DNA of 7,220 nt from Cycloclasticus sp. (GCA_012960055.1 DUCA01000032.1:1-7220), one strand, 5' to 3'. Shown: positions 1 to 6,914, counted from the stretch's first letter. The notes: generated by a model not told the origin, from the letters alone. Numbers and translations are program-made.

Positions 1-4
1 GTGA

Positions 5-1729
5 CGAGTCATCAAAGGCTTAAATCGTTCAGCAGCTACGCCGATTTGGATGCAAGAAAAATTACGACGCTGTGGGCAACGTAGTTTGGGCCCATTAGTG
101 GATGTCACGAACTATGTTTTACTCGAATTAGGTCAGCCGCTTCATGCATTCGATTTAAACAAAATTGAGGGTGACATTGTCGTTCGCCGTGCGAATGAAG
201 GCGAAACATTGGCACTCCTTAACGAACAAACAATTACCCTTAACGACGACGTGCTATTGATTGCTGACCAAGCAAAAGCGTTGGCGTTTGCCGGTGTCAT
301 GGGCGGAGAAGAATCAGCCGTTAATGACGACACAAGCGATATATTTTTAGAGTGTGCCTTTTTTCTACCTATCACTATTGCCGGTAAATCAAGACAATTT
401 GGTTTGCATACCGATGCCTCACATCGTTTTGAACGGGGTGTTGATCCAGAGCTTTGCTATCGTGCTTTAGATAGAGCCATTGAACTGTTAATTAGCATTG
501 CGGGTGGTGAAGTCGGGCCGTTAACCGATGTCACGTCTGATACGACATTGCCAAAAAACAAGGCAGTAACGTTACGTTTTGAAAGAATACAGCGTGTGTT
601 GGGTGTTGAGTTAAGCGAACAGACGGTTGAAAACTATTTCTTAAGCCTTGGTATGCAAGTTTCAAAATCAGGCGCTGAATGGCTTGTGACCGCGCCAAGC
701 TATCGTTTTGATGTGGCGATTGAGGCCGACTTGATTGAAGAAGTCGCGCGCTTATATGGTTACGATAATTTGCCGCAAAACAGCCTGAATATTTCAGGTT
801 CGTTGTCGTCGGTAGAAGAAAAAACACAACCATTAGACCGGATTAAAGATTTATTAGTGGATTTGGGCTACCAAGAAGCCATTACATATAGCTTTACAGA
901 CGAAGCGGCGCTTAAATTATTGACGCCAAACACAGATGTTTACCGTTTAAAAAACCCAATTTCGTCAGACTTGTCAGTGATGCGTACTAGCTTATGGGCA
1001 GGTTTGTTAAAAGCGATGGATGCCAATATCAAACGTAATGAAGAAAGCATTCGGTTCTTCGAAACAGGGCTTAAATTCACGGTGGAAGAGGGTGAACTAA
1101 AGCAACAGCAAGTGTTGTCGTTATTAGCAACCGGTAAAGCACAACCCGAGCAATGGGGTGAAGCCACAAGAGCGCTCGACTTTTACGACATTAAGCATGA
1201 TGTAGAGTCCATCTTAGCGTTAAATGGTTTGGCATCAGAGTATCAGTTTAAAAGCGGTCAAAATGACGCCTTGCACCCCGGTCAAACGGCAGAGCTTGTT
1301 AATAAAGCGGGTGAGCATGTGGGTTACATCGGGCTACTTCACCCAGCGCTGGAGAGTGATTTTGATGTTAAAAAGCCAGTGTATCTCGTTGAGTTGCTTC
1401 AGTCGCAGATTCAAACCAAGGCGATACCGGTGTTTGAAAGCATGACAAAGTACCCATCGGTTAGGCGAGATTTAGCGTTAATTGTCGATGAAGCGCAGCA
1501 AGTTCATGACATTGTCGATTATATTTATAGCCAATATGACTTGGTTAAAGAGGTCATTACCTTTGATATTTACCAAGGTAAAGGCATAGAAACGGGTCGA
1601 AAAAGTGTCGCTTTAGGCTTGATTTTACAGGATAAATCTAAGACACTGGTAGAGATAGACGTAGAGCAGCTGATTACTGAATTGCTCGGAAAATTAAACA
1701 ACGTATTTAAAGCTCAGCTACGAGAATAA
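5..1729 (+). CDS. pheT: Phenylalanine--tRNA ligase beta subunit, C-terminal part (5' end outside window)
   Basis: Beta chain of the alpha2beta2 cytosolic enzyme that charges tRNA-Phe and edits mischarged Tyr-tRNA. The window holds about 574 codons of a protein usually near 795 residues; the N-terminal EMAP/tRNA-binding region lies upstream. Homology starts at the first codon after a TGA at 2-4, so the ATG at 50 is internal: the codons from 5 to 49 (RVIKGLN, then TPIW) already match E. coli PheT around residue 215. Counting from the ATG at 50, visible parts are the B3/4 editing domain with QPLHAFD (His32), LECAFF and LHTDASHRFERG; a B5 domain at about 172-240 ending in EEVARLYGY; the catalytic-like core; and a C-terminal FDX-ACB anticodon-binding domain at about 465-559 (KYPSVRRDLALIV, then RKSVALGLILQD). 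The gene stops four bases before ihfA. Identification is firm. The TGA means either a real 5' lesion or a sequence error at the window edge. Confidence 0.95.
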   Translation, partial: RVIKGLNRSAATPIWMQEKLRRCGQRSLGPLVDVTNYVLLELGQPLHAFDLNKIEGDIVVRRANEGETLALLNEQTITLNDDVLLIADQAKALAFAGVMGGEESAVNDDTSDIFLECAFFLPITIAGKSRQFGLHTDASHRFERGVDPELCYRALDRAIELLISIAGGEVGPLTDVTSDTTLPKNKAVTLRFERIQRVLGVELSEQTVENYFLSLGMQVSKSGAEWLVTAPSYRFDVAIEADLIEEVARLYGYDNLPQNSLNISGSLSSVEEKTQPLDRIKDLLVDLGYQEAITYSFTDEAALKLLTPNTDVYRLKNPISSDLSVMRTSLWAGLLKAMDANIKRNEESIRFFETGLKFTVEEGELKQQQVLSLLATGKAQPEQWGEATRALDFYDIKHDVESILALNGLASEYQFKSGQNDALHPGQTAELVNKAGEHVGYIGLLHPALESDFDVKKPVYLVELLQSQIQTKAIPVFESMTKYPSVRRDLALIVDEAQQVHDIVDYIYSQYDLVKEVITFDIYQGKGIETGRKSVALGLILQDKSKTLVEIDVEQLITELLGKLNNVFKAQLRE

Positions 1730-1733
1730 TAAA

Positions 1734-2033
1734 ATGTCATTAACAAAAGCTGATTTAACCGAGCAACTATTTGACGAGTTAGGGCTGAATAAGCGCGAAG
1801 CCAAAGAAATTGTTGAGCAAATGTTCGAAGCCATTAAAAGTTCTCTTGAGAAAGGCGAGCAGGTCAAAATCTCAGGGTTTGGCAATTTCGAACTAAAAGA
1901 CAAAGAAGCACGACCCGGTAGAAACCCTAAAACGGGTGAAGATATACCCATATCTGCAAGACGTGTAGTGACGTTAAGAACGGGACAGAAATTAAAGGAA
2001 CGAGTAGAAGCATATGCTGGAACCCAGCCATAA
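1734..2033 (+). CDS. ihfA: Integration host factor alpha subunit
   Basis: A 99-residue HU/IHF-family DNA-bending protein that pairs with IHF-beta to bend DNA sharply at specific sites in transcription, replication and recombination. The length is normal. The N-terminal helices (1-45) form the dimer core, GFGNF (48-52) is the family motif, and the beta-arm GRNPKTGE (62-69) carries the DNA-intercalating proline at 65. Residues 71-88 (IPISARRVVTLRTGQKLK) complete the signature. IHF-alpha rather than HU or IHF-beta is chosen because of the N-terminus (LTKADLTE), IPISARRVVT and the position directly after pheT, the normal place for ihfA in gammaproteobacteria. E. coli has RPGQK where this protein has RTGQK, a loss of one proline outside the intercalating arm. 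The start lies four bases after the pheT stop with only a weak Shine-Dalgarno (GAG at 1722-1724), consistent with translational coupling. Confidence 0.97.
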   Translation: MSLTKADLTEQLFDELGLNKREAKEIVEQMFEAIKSSLEKGEQVKISGFGNFELKDKEARPGRNPKTGEDIPISARRVVTLRTGQKLKERVEAYAGTQP

Positions 2034-2367
2034 CAAAGAAATGCCTGCTATACCGGCTAAACGCTACTTCACCATTGGTGAAGTGAGTGAGTTATGCGCA
2101 GTAAAACCACATGTGTTGCGGTACTGGGAGCAAGAATTTCCACAGCTTGAACCTGTTAAGCGCCGTGGCAATAGACGTTACTATCAACGCCAAGATGTCG
2201 TGTTAATCAGGCAAATTCGTGGTTTGCTTTATGACGACGGTTATACTATTGGTGGAGCACGAAGCCACCTATCGGGTGATCATTCACAAAAAGACACATC
2301 ACTAATAAAAATTGAAATTGAGCAAATTCAATTTGAATTACAAGAAATCCTAGAGATTCTTAAATAG
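2014..2367 (+). CDS. MerR-family transcriptional regulator (IHF-linked type)
   Basis: A 117-residue one-domain MerR-type DNA-binding protein. The winged helix-turn-helix begins at about residue 18 (YFTIGEVSEL, then KPHVLRYWEQEF at 31-42), and the wing is RRGNRRYYQRQDV (50-62). The second helical pair is at 63-88 (QIRGLLYDDGYTIGGAR). A short amphipathic C-terminal helix (about 97-117, rich in Ile, Leu, Glu and Gln) probably forms the dimer coiled coil. There is no effector-binding domain and no cysteine cluster, so no metal or drug ligand is predicted. I chose the ATG at 2014 because the MLEPSHN start is, from memory, conserved in Pseudomonas proteins in the same position; the ATG at 2041 would remove it. 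The chosen start overlaps ihfA by 20 bases, so the two genes are very likely co-transcribed. The target genes are unknown to me. Confidence 0.9.
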   Translation: MLEPSHNKEMPAIPAKRYFTIGEVSELCAVKPHVLRYWEQEFPQLEPVKRRGNRRYYQRQDVVLIRQIRGLLYDDGYTIGGARSHLSGDHSQKDTSLIKIEIEQIQFELQEILEILK

Positions 2368-2379
2368 TTTTATTTTAAT

Positions 2380-2458
<79 letters not shown>

Positions 2459-2482
2459 ATTTACTTTATTATTTGGGATTGT

Positions 2483-2602
2483 CTAACCTTTTACCCAATT
2501 GGTGTTGTCATCCTCGCATAAACAACCGAAGTTAAAAGTAGAGGTTAATTCGCGTTCAGCAATTTCCTCGGCAGTATTCCACCCATTGCAGTATGTTGAC
2601 AT
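2483..2602 (-). CDS. Possible 39-residue ORF or coding remnant, unknown function
   Basis: An ATG (2600-2602) to TAG (2483-2485) frame of 39 codons on the - strand, not recognised as any family. The translation looks more protein-like than chance: it has an acidic helical stretch (NTAEEIAERELTS) and then FNFGCLCEDD with two cysteines near the C-terminus, ending NWVKG. Against its being a live gene, there is no Shine-Dalgarno before the ATG, an in-frame TGA stands immediately upstream, and it is very short. It may be a second fragment of the decayed coding region lying upstream on the same strand. Confidence 0.2.
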   Translation of the reverse strand: MSTYCNGWNTAEEIAERELTSTFNFGCLCEDDNTNWVKG

Positions 2603-2624
2603 TCATTTTAGGTGAAAAACACCG

Positions 2625-2648
2625 AGGGCTTGGCATTAGCTAAGCCCT
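2625..2648 (+). terminator. Stem-loop, possible terminator of the pheT-ihfA-MerR-tRNA operon
   Basis: AGGGCTTGGC, loop ATTA, then GCTAAGCCCT: a 10-pair stem in which one pair is G-U when read as + strand RNA. On the - strand that position is an A-C mismatch, so the fold favours + transcription. The T-run after it is poor (TGACTTAAT), while on the - strand the bases following it include TTTTT seven bases away. It lies about 170 bases past the tRNA. A smaller hairpin, GGTG-AAAAA-CACC (2611-2623), stands just before it. Confidence 0.4.
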
Positions 2649-2696
2649 TGACTTAATGTAATGTGATTGGGTATAGAGTAAAAAATACTTTTCCTC

Positions 2697-2967
2697 TTAA
2701 AGCTCTGTTGGCATCGCGTCAAATTTGGTGGTGTATTCAAAAAGGTTATCCCCGCCCTACGTATAAGTCCATTTGAGGCCAATATTTTTCTGACTGATCG
2801 TGTGTGCCAGCAGTTATGAGCATTAAGCCGGGCATGGATTGCGCATATGCGCAAACCATATAGCCATATTCTGGGTAAGAGCCTTCATGAGCAGCAAGAC
2901 CACTGTCAGCTTTTTTTGCGTAGTGCTTAACATCCTCAAAATCTTCACTGCACCCCTGTAGATGTAT
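2697..2967 (-). pseudogene. Frame-broken gene relic, unknown family
   Basis: On the - strand an open frame without a usable early start runs from 2967 to a TAA at 2746-2748. Its translation is strongly coding-like: FEDVKHYAKKADSG near the start, then YPEYGYMVCAYAQSMPG, LMLITAGTHDQSEKYW and MDLYVGR. Removing one G from the G4 run (C4 at 2750-2753 on the + strand) continues the protein as DNLFEYTTKFDAMPTEL to a TAA at 2697-2699. Upstream, the adjacent frame from the ATG at 3036-3038 reads MLFWRPFSNNPLELIKQHFQ. Adding one T to the T4 run (A4 at 2938-2941 on the + strand) would join it to the relic, giving roughly 114 residues in all. I do not recognise the family. It has no clear membrane segment or catalytic motif. 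It lies on the same strand as and downstream of SURF1. Either it is a decayed gene or two homopolymer sequencing errors hide an intact one. Confidence 0.45.
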
Positions 2968-3099
2968 TTATATCTTCTCTGGAAGTGTTGCTTAATTAGT
3001 TCTAGCGGGTTGTTACTGAATGGTCTCCAGAAAAGCATTAATGAGCATGGGCTTGTAAAATAAAAAGGTTTGAATCTTAACGGGGAGAGATAAAGCTTG

Positions 3100-3117
3100 C
3101 CTCTAACTTTTTAGAGG
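3100..3117 (-). terminator. Stem-loop abutting the SURF1 stop codon, possible operon terminator
   Basis: A perfect 7-pair inverted repeat, CCTCTAA-loop-TTAGAGG with a four-base loop, begins immediately after the SURF1 TAA (3118-3120). On the - strand it is followed by CAAGCTTT rather than a clean T-run, and the stem is AT-rich, so it would be a weak intrinsic terminator. The symmetric stem could also act on + strand transcripts coming the other way. Confidence 0.35.
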
Positions 3118-3867
3118 TTAAGGCTTCTTTCGTTCAAGTCGAATGACTCGTACGGTCATTATAGCCAACAATAATGCCAGGCCATACCACGTTAGTGCGT
3201 AGAGGAGATGAGAGTTTCTGTGGTTGACTAGGGTTAGGCCGCCGATGGGTAATCCGCCAGGATTGTCGGCGTTGTCGGCATCAATAAAGTATGGCGCGAC
3301 ATTCTTCAGGCCTCGTGCTTGAGCAATGGCCGCTATATCTCGCGAATACCAGTGTTCAGCAGCAGGGTCGTTGTCTCGAAGTGGTATTCCATTCGGTTCA
3401 CTGATTCTTAGTAAGCCGATGACGGTGATATCTCCATCAATTTGCCCAGCTAGGCGCTTTAATGGGCTTGCCGCAGCAATAGGTACGTAACCGCGATTAA
3501 CCAGTACAACCTCTTGGTTAGCGGTTAATAACGGGGTTAGTATCCAGTAGCCATTGCCGTGTTCTGTTATTGCCCAAACAATCGTTTCCTTTTCGTGCAG
3601 AAACTTGCCTTGAATCGATACGCGCCGGTATTCGTCTTTCTCTTGAGTGATTGTAGGCCAGTGTTCTCTTGTAGGAGAGTTGACTGCTTTGGCAGAGACT
3701 CGGTTTTCGACTCGATCAATTAAGGCAAGTTTCCAATCTAATCGTCTTAGCTGCCAATTACCGAGTAAGACTAAGCCGATGATTGAAAGAACAATAGCTA
3801 GACTGATTAGTCTAGCTACTTTGGGATTAGCAGATTGTGTCTTGTCGCTGTTCTCAGAGCAGCCCAT
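3118..3867 (-). CDS. SURF1/Shy1-family heme-copper oxidase assembly protein
   Basis: A 249-residue inner-membrane protein of the SURF1 family. Relatives help insert heme a into subunit I of heme-copper oxidases. It has a membrane helix at about 18-38 that ends in the family motif GNWQLRRLDWK (36-46), a large periplasmic domain, and a second helix at about 222-242. Further family motifs are YRRVSIQGKF (80-89), TPLL (111-114), LVNRGYVP (122-129), HWYSRD (172-177), PYFIDAD (192-198) and LPIGG (206-210). NSHLLYALTWY (218-228) carries His220 at the start of the last helix, the likely heme-ligand position in this family. The ATG at 3865-3867 is the first start after an in-frame stop. No good Shine-Dalgarno precedes it, and the start is 37 bases after cyoD. 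It occupies the slot where cyoE stands in E. coli, so it probably serves this quinol oxidase, like Surf1q of Paracoccus. Confidence 0.92.
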   Translation of the reverse strand: MGCSENSDKTQSANPKVARLISLAIVLSIIGLVLLGNWQLRRLDWKLALIDRVENRVSAKAVNSPTREHWPTITQEKDEYRRVSIQGKFLHEKETIVWAITEHGNGYWILTPLLTANQEVVLVNRGYVPIAAASPLKRLAGQIDGDITVIGLLRISEPNGIPLRDNDPAAEHWYSRDIAAIAQARGLKNVAPYFIDADNADNPGGLPIGGLTLVNHRNSHLLYALTWYGLALLLAIMTVRVIRLERKKP

Positions 3868-3904
3868 TGGTGATTCTAATGGTCGAGTAAGGGTGAGTTG
3901 TTCA

Positions 3905-4258
3905 TCACATCTGCATCGTCGGCATCATATTAAGATCAAGGTGGTACATAATCCATATAGATCCAGCAATGGCTATGACCACGAGCATAACGGTAAAGGC
4001 GAGCGATATCAGTACCCAGCCACCTTCTGATTTGGTATTCAAATGCAGGAAGTAGACCATGTGAACGAACATTTGCATGATGCCGAAAACGATAATCAGA
4101 AAAATGGTCATGCCGCGGCTGTCAATAACGTCACCCAGAACGAGCCAGAATGGAATGACAGTGAGTATGACCGATAAGCTGAAGCCTATCATGTACTCTT
4201 TCATGCTGGCGTGTGGTGCGCCCTCTACGTGCTGGCCAATTTCTTCGTGAGCACTCAT
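3905..4258 (-). CDS. cyoD: Cytochrome bo3-type ubiquinol oxidase subunit IV
   Basis: A 117-residue membrane protein, the small accessory subunit that stabilises the CuB site region of subunit I. It matches E. coli CyoD (about 109 residues) along most of its length. Three membrane helices are visible at about 22-42 (YMIGFSLSVILTVIPFWLV), 51-71 and 82-104. Family motifs are VHMVYFLHLNTKSEGGW (65-81) and GSIWIMYHLDLNMMP (99-113). The N-terminal 18 residues are soluble and His/Glu-containing. The ATG shares one base with the cyoC stop (TAATG), a typical coupling junction. Translation ends in tandem TGA codons (3902-3907). Confidence 0.95.
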   Translation of the reverse strand: MSAHEEIGQHVEGAPHASMKEYMIGFSLSVILTVIPFWLVLGDVIDSRGMTIFLIIVFGIMQMFVHMVYFLHLNTKSEGGWVLISLAFTVMLVVIAIAGSIWIMYHLDLNMMPTMQM

Positions 4259-4884
4259 TACACAACTCCAGTTAAATAAACCATTGAAAACACACCAATC
4301 CAGATTAAATCAAGAAAGTGCCAAAACATGCTGAGGCAAAATAATCGACGCTGGTTAGCAACGGTTAAACCGTATTTCTTCGCTTGAACAATTAACACAA
4401 TCATCCAAACCAAGCCAAAGAACACGTGTAGGCCGTGTGTACCGACTAAGGCAAAGAAGGAAGACCACGATGCGCTGGATTGAGGTGAAGCGCCAACGTG
4501 TATTAAATGTGAGAATTCGTACAGTTCAATGCCAATGAAAGTAGCGCCTAACAGCCAAGTGACGCCCAGCCATAACAACGTGCCATCTAGCTTGTTCATT
4601 TGCATTTGTAGCACGGCAAAGCCATACGTTATGGATGAAAATAACAAACAGAACGTGGATACTAGAATTAGGGGTATATCGAAAACCTCTATGGGTAGCG
4701 GGGCTCCAGCGTAGTTAGGTGCAAGTACAGCGCGGGTGGCGAATAGAATGGCAAAGATCAAACAATCGCTCATCAAATAAATCCAGAACCCGAGTAAGGT
4801 GCCTGGTGCGTGATGAGGCTCTTCTTCCATGTGGAACATGGGTGAGTCGTCTACTTGCTCAACGGTCAGGTTATTAGTACTCAC
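4258..4884 (-). CDS. cyoC: Cytochrome bo3-type ubiquinol oxidase subunit III
   Basis: A 208-residue COX3-family integral membrane subunit, close in length and sequence to E. coli CyoC. After a soluble His/Glu-rich N-terminus (1-28) there are five membrane helices at about 30-51 (GFWIYLMSDCLIFAILFAT), 69-91, 104-123, 141-165 and 184-205. Family motifs are LLFSSITYGFA (80-90), FIGIELYEFSHLI (116-128) with a membrane Glu, FFALVGTHGLHV (143-154) and SMFWHFLDLIWI (185-196). The start is a GTG (4882-4884) inside the sequence GTGA, so the gene overlaps the cyoB stop by four bases and is very likely translated by coupling. The next genes down the operon are cyoD and SURF1. Confidence 0.96.
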   Translation of the reverse strand: MSTNNLTVEQVDDSPMFHMEEEPHHAPGTLLGFWIYLMSDCLIFAILFATRAVLAPNYAGAPLPIEVFDIPLILVSTFCLLFSSITYGFAVLQMQMNKLDGTLLWLGVTWLLGATFIGIELYEFSHLIHVGASPQSSASWSSFFALVGTHGLHVFFGLVWMIVLIVQAKKYGLTVANQRRLFCLSMFWHFLDLIWIGVFSMVYLTGVV

Positions 4885-6914
4885 GTTAAACCTCCATTCG
4901 CCAATTGCTTCGTTCGTTCGGCTTCGGTTGCTTCAACTTCTTCCGCTGGAATGTAATATTCGCGGTCGTAATTAAACGTGTGGATGATGCTGGCCATAAT
5001 GACGGCAAAGAAAGATGCGCCGGCAAGCCACCAGATATGCCAAATTAAGGCAAACGCCATGATGGTGGATAACATCGCAATGATGATGCCAGCGCCAGTA
5101 TTTTTAGGCATATGAATCGCCTTAAAGCCATCAGTAGGTCGCTTATAACCATGTTGCTTCATATCCCACCAGGTATCAAAATTGTGTACACGAGGGGTGA
5201 ACGCGAAATTGTATTGCGGTGGGGGAGACGATGTTGACCATTCGAGCGTACGGCCGTCACCATTCCAAGTGTCGCCGTTATCGTCGCGTAATTCTTCGCG
5301 TTTTTGATAACTGACGTAAAGCTGTATGAAGAAAGCAATGATACCGACTGTGATGAAAACAGCGCCAATTGAAGCGGTGTTGAAATACCCGCTCAGAGTG
5401 GTGTCTGGGAATTCACTTAAACGACGCGTAACGCCCATCAGACCCAATGCGTATAAAGGCATAAATGCAAGGTAGAAGCCTATTACCCAGCCCCAAAAAG
5501 AGACCTGGCCCCAGAATTTATCCAAGCGATAACCAAATGCTTTAGGGAACCAGAAGTTAATGCCGGCAAATATACCAAATACCACACCGCCAATAATCAC
5601 ATTGTGGAAATGCGCAATCAAAAATAAGCTGTTATGCAGTACAAAATCGGCTGGTGGTACCGCAAGGAGTACACCCGTCATGCCACCAATGACAAAGGTG
5701 ATGATGAACGCAATGGTCCACATCATCGGTAGCTCATAGGTAATGCGCCCTTTGTACATGGTGAATAACCAGTTGAAAATCTTGGCGCCCGTTGGGATCG
5801 ATATAATCATCGTCGTTATACCGAAAAAGGCGTTAACACTGGCCCCCGACCCCATCGTGAAAAAGTGGTGCAACCAAACGATATAGGACAAAATCATGAT
5901 AACCACGATAGCGTAAACCATTGAGTCATAACCAAAAATCTGTTTTCGACAATGTACAGCAACGACTTCAGAAAAGACGCCGAAAAGAGGCAGGATTAAT
6001 ATATATACTTCTGGGTGACCCCAGATCCAAATTAGATTGATGTATAACATGGCGTTGCCGCCAAGGTCGTTGGTGAAGAAATGAGTGCCGAAATAGCGAT
6101 CAAGTGTTAATAGCCCAAGAACAGCGGTCAACACAGGGAATGATGCAACGATGAGCACGTTAGTTGATAATGCGGTCCAAGTAAATACGGGTAATTTCAT
6201 GTACGTCATGCCGGGCGCGCGCATTTTAACAATGGTAACCAATAGGTTGATGCCAGACAGTGTTGTGCCGATTCCCGCAATCTGTAAGGCCCAAATATAG
6301 TAATCAACGCCCACACTGGGGCTGAACTGAATGCCTGATAAAGGCGGGTAGGCTAGCCAGCCGGTTTGGCCAAATTCACCAATGAATAATGAAATGTTAA
6401 CTAATATGGCTCCGCCAACGGTCATCCAAAAGCTGAAGTTATTTAGGAAAGGGAAGGCTACATCGCGTGCGCCAATTTGTAGTGGGGTAACGTAGTTCAT
6501 CAACCCAGTAACAAAGGGCATGGCAACAAAGAAAATCATGATCATGCCGTGCGCGGTAAAGATTTGATCGTAATGGTGGGCATCTAAAAACCCTTCGCCA
6601 CCACTGGATGTCATGGATTGGTGCACACGCATTAATATGGCATCTGCAAAACCACGTATCAACATAACGAGGCCGAGAATGATGTACATAATGCCAATTT
6701 TCTTGTGATCAATGCTGGTAAGCCATTCGGTCCACAAGTAAGACCACGCTTTCTTATAGGTAATGAAGCCAACCAGCGCGCCACCGCCGATAACAACGGC
6801 TATAAATGTCGCTAGAAGAATGGGTTCATAGTAAGGGATAACGTCCCAAGACAGTTTGCCGAATACTGGGGACCAGCGGTCGTCGGCGTAAATAGCTTCG
6901 TAATCTTTTGACAT
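4881..6914 (-). CDS. cyoB: Cytochrome bo3-type ubiquinol oxidase subunit I
   Basis: The catalytic subunit of a proton-pumping heme-copper quinol oxidase, oxidising ubiquinol and reducing O2 to water in the inner membrane. It has 677 residues against 663 in E. coli, with about 16 extra at the N-terminus before FGKLSW. Key residues align: low-spin heme ligands His122 and His437, CuB ligands His300, His349 and His350, and high-spin heme ligand His435. Tyr304 is the crosslinked tyrosine in GHPEVY. Glu302 and Asp151 mark the D channel, and Lys378 the K channel. The ubiquinol-site residues Arg87, Asp91, His114 and Gln117 match E. coli Arg71, Asp75, His98 and Gln101. About 15 membrane helices are expected, with a long C-terminal extension (540-677) typical of CyoB rather than cytochrome c oxidase. 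The ATG at 6914 is supported by AAGGAA about 12 bases upstream, and no alternative start precedes FGKLSW. The gene begins six bases after the cyoA stop. Confidence 0.97.
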   Translation of the reverse strand: MSKDYEAIYADDRWSPVFGKLSWDVIPYYEPILLATFIAVVIGGGALVGFITYKKAWSYLWTEWLTSIDHKKIGIMYIILGLVMLIRGFADAILMRVHQSMTSSGGEGFLDAHHYDQIFTAHGMIMIFFVAMPFVTGLMNYVTPLQIGARDVAFPFLNNFSFWMTVGGAILVNISLFIGEFGQTGWLAYPPLSGIQFSPSVGVDYYIWALQIAGIGTTLSGINLLVTIVKMRAPGMTYMKLPVFTWTALSTNVLIVASFPVLTAVLGLLTLDRYFGTHFFTNDLGGNAMLYINLIWIWGHPEVYILILPLFGVFSEVVAVHCRKQIFGYDSMVYAIVVIMILSYIVWLHHFFTMGSGASVNAFFGITTMIISIPTGAKIFNWLFTMYKGRITYELPMMWTIAFIITFVIGGMTGVLLAVPPADFVLHNSLFLIAHFHNVIIGGVVFGIFAGINFWFPKAFGYRLDKFWGQVSFWGWVIGFYLAFMPLYALGLMGVTRRLSEFPDTTLSGYFNTASIGAVFITVGIIAFFIQLYVSYQKREELRDDNGDTWNGDGRTLEWSTSSPPPQYNFAFTPRVHNFDTWWDMKQHGYKRPTDGFKAIHMPKNTGAGIIIAMLSTIMAFALIWHIWWLAGASFFAVIMASIIHTFNYDREYYIPAEEVEATEAERTKQLANGGLT

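Noticed and set aside
2..4. Recoding of TGA as glycine (as in some candidate phyla)
   Set aside because: TGA serves as the terminator of cyoB and cyoD here, the gene content is gammaproteobacterial, and glycine is otherwise read from GGN codons.
142..1445. Several ORFs of 73-100 codons within pheT on both strands
   Set aside because: All lie within the strongly supported pheT frame and look like out-of-frame shadows.
2636..2854. 72-codon - strand ORF overlapping the relic
   Set aside because: It runs in a different frame from the coding-like relic, and its translation has no recognisable motif and a random-looking composition. It is most likely a shadow.
2823..3117. Transposase fragment
   Set aside because: The MLFWRPFSNNPLELIKQHFQ stretch loosely suggests a transposase tail, but no DDE or HUH motif, inverted terminal repeats or target duplication is visible.
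3647..4030. 127-codon + strand ORF antisense to SURF1 and the end of cyoD
   Set aside because: It lies opposite two well-identified genes, resembles no family and has the Ser/Arg-rich composition of a reverse-frame shadow.
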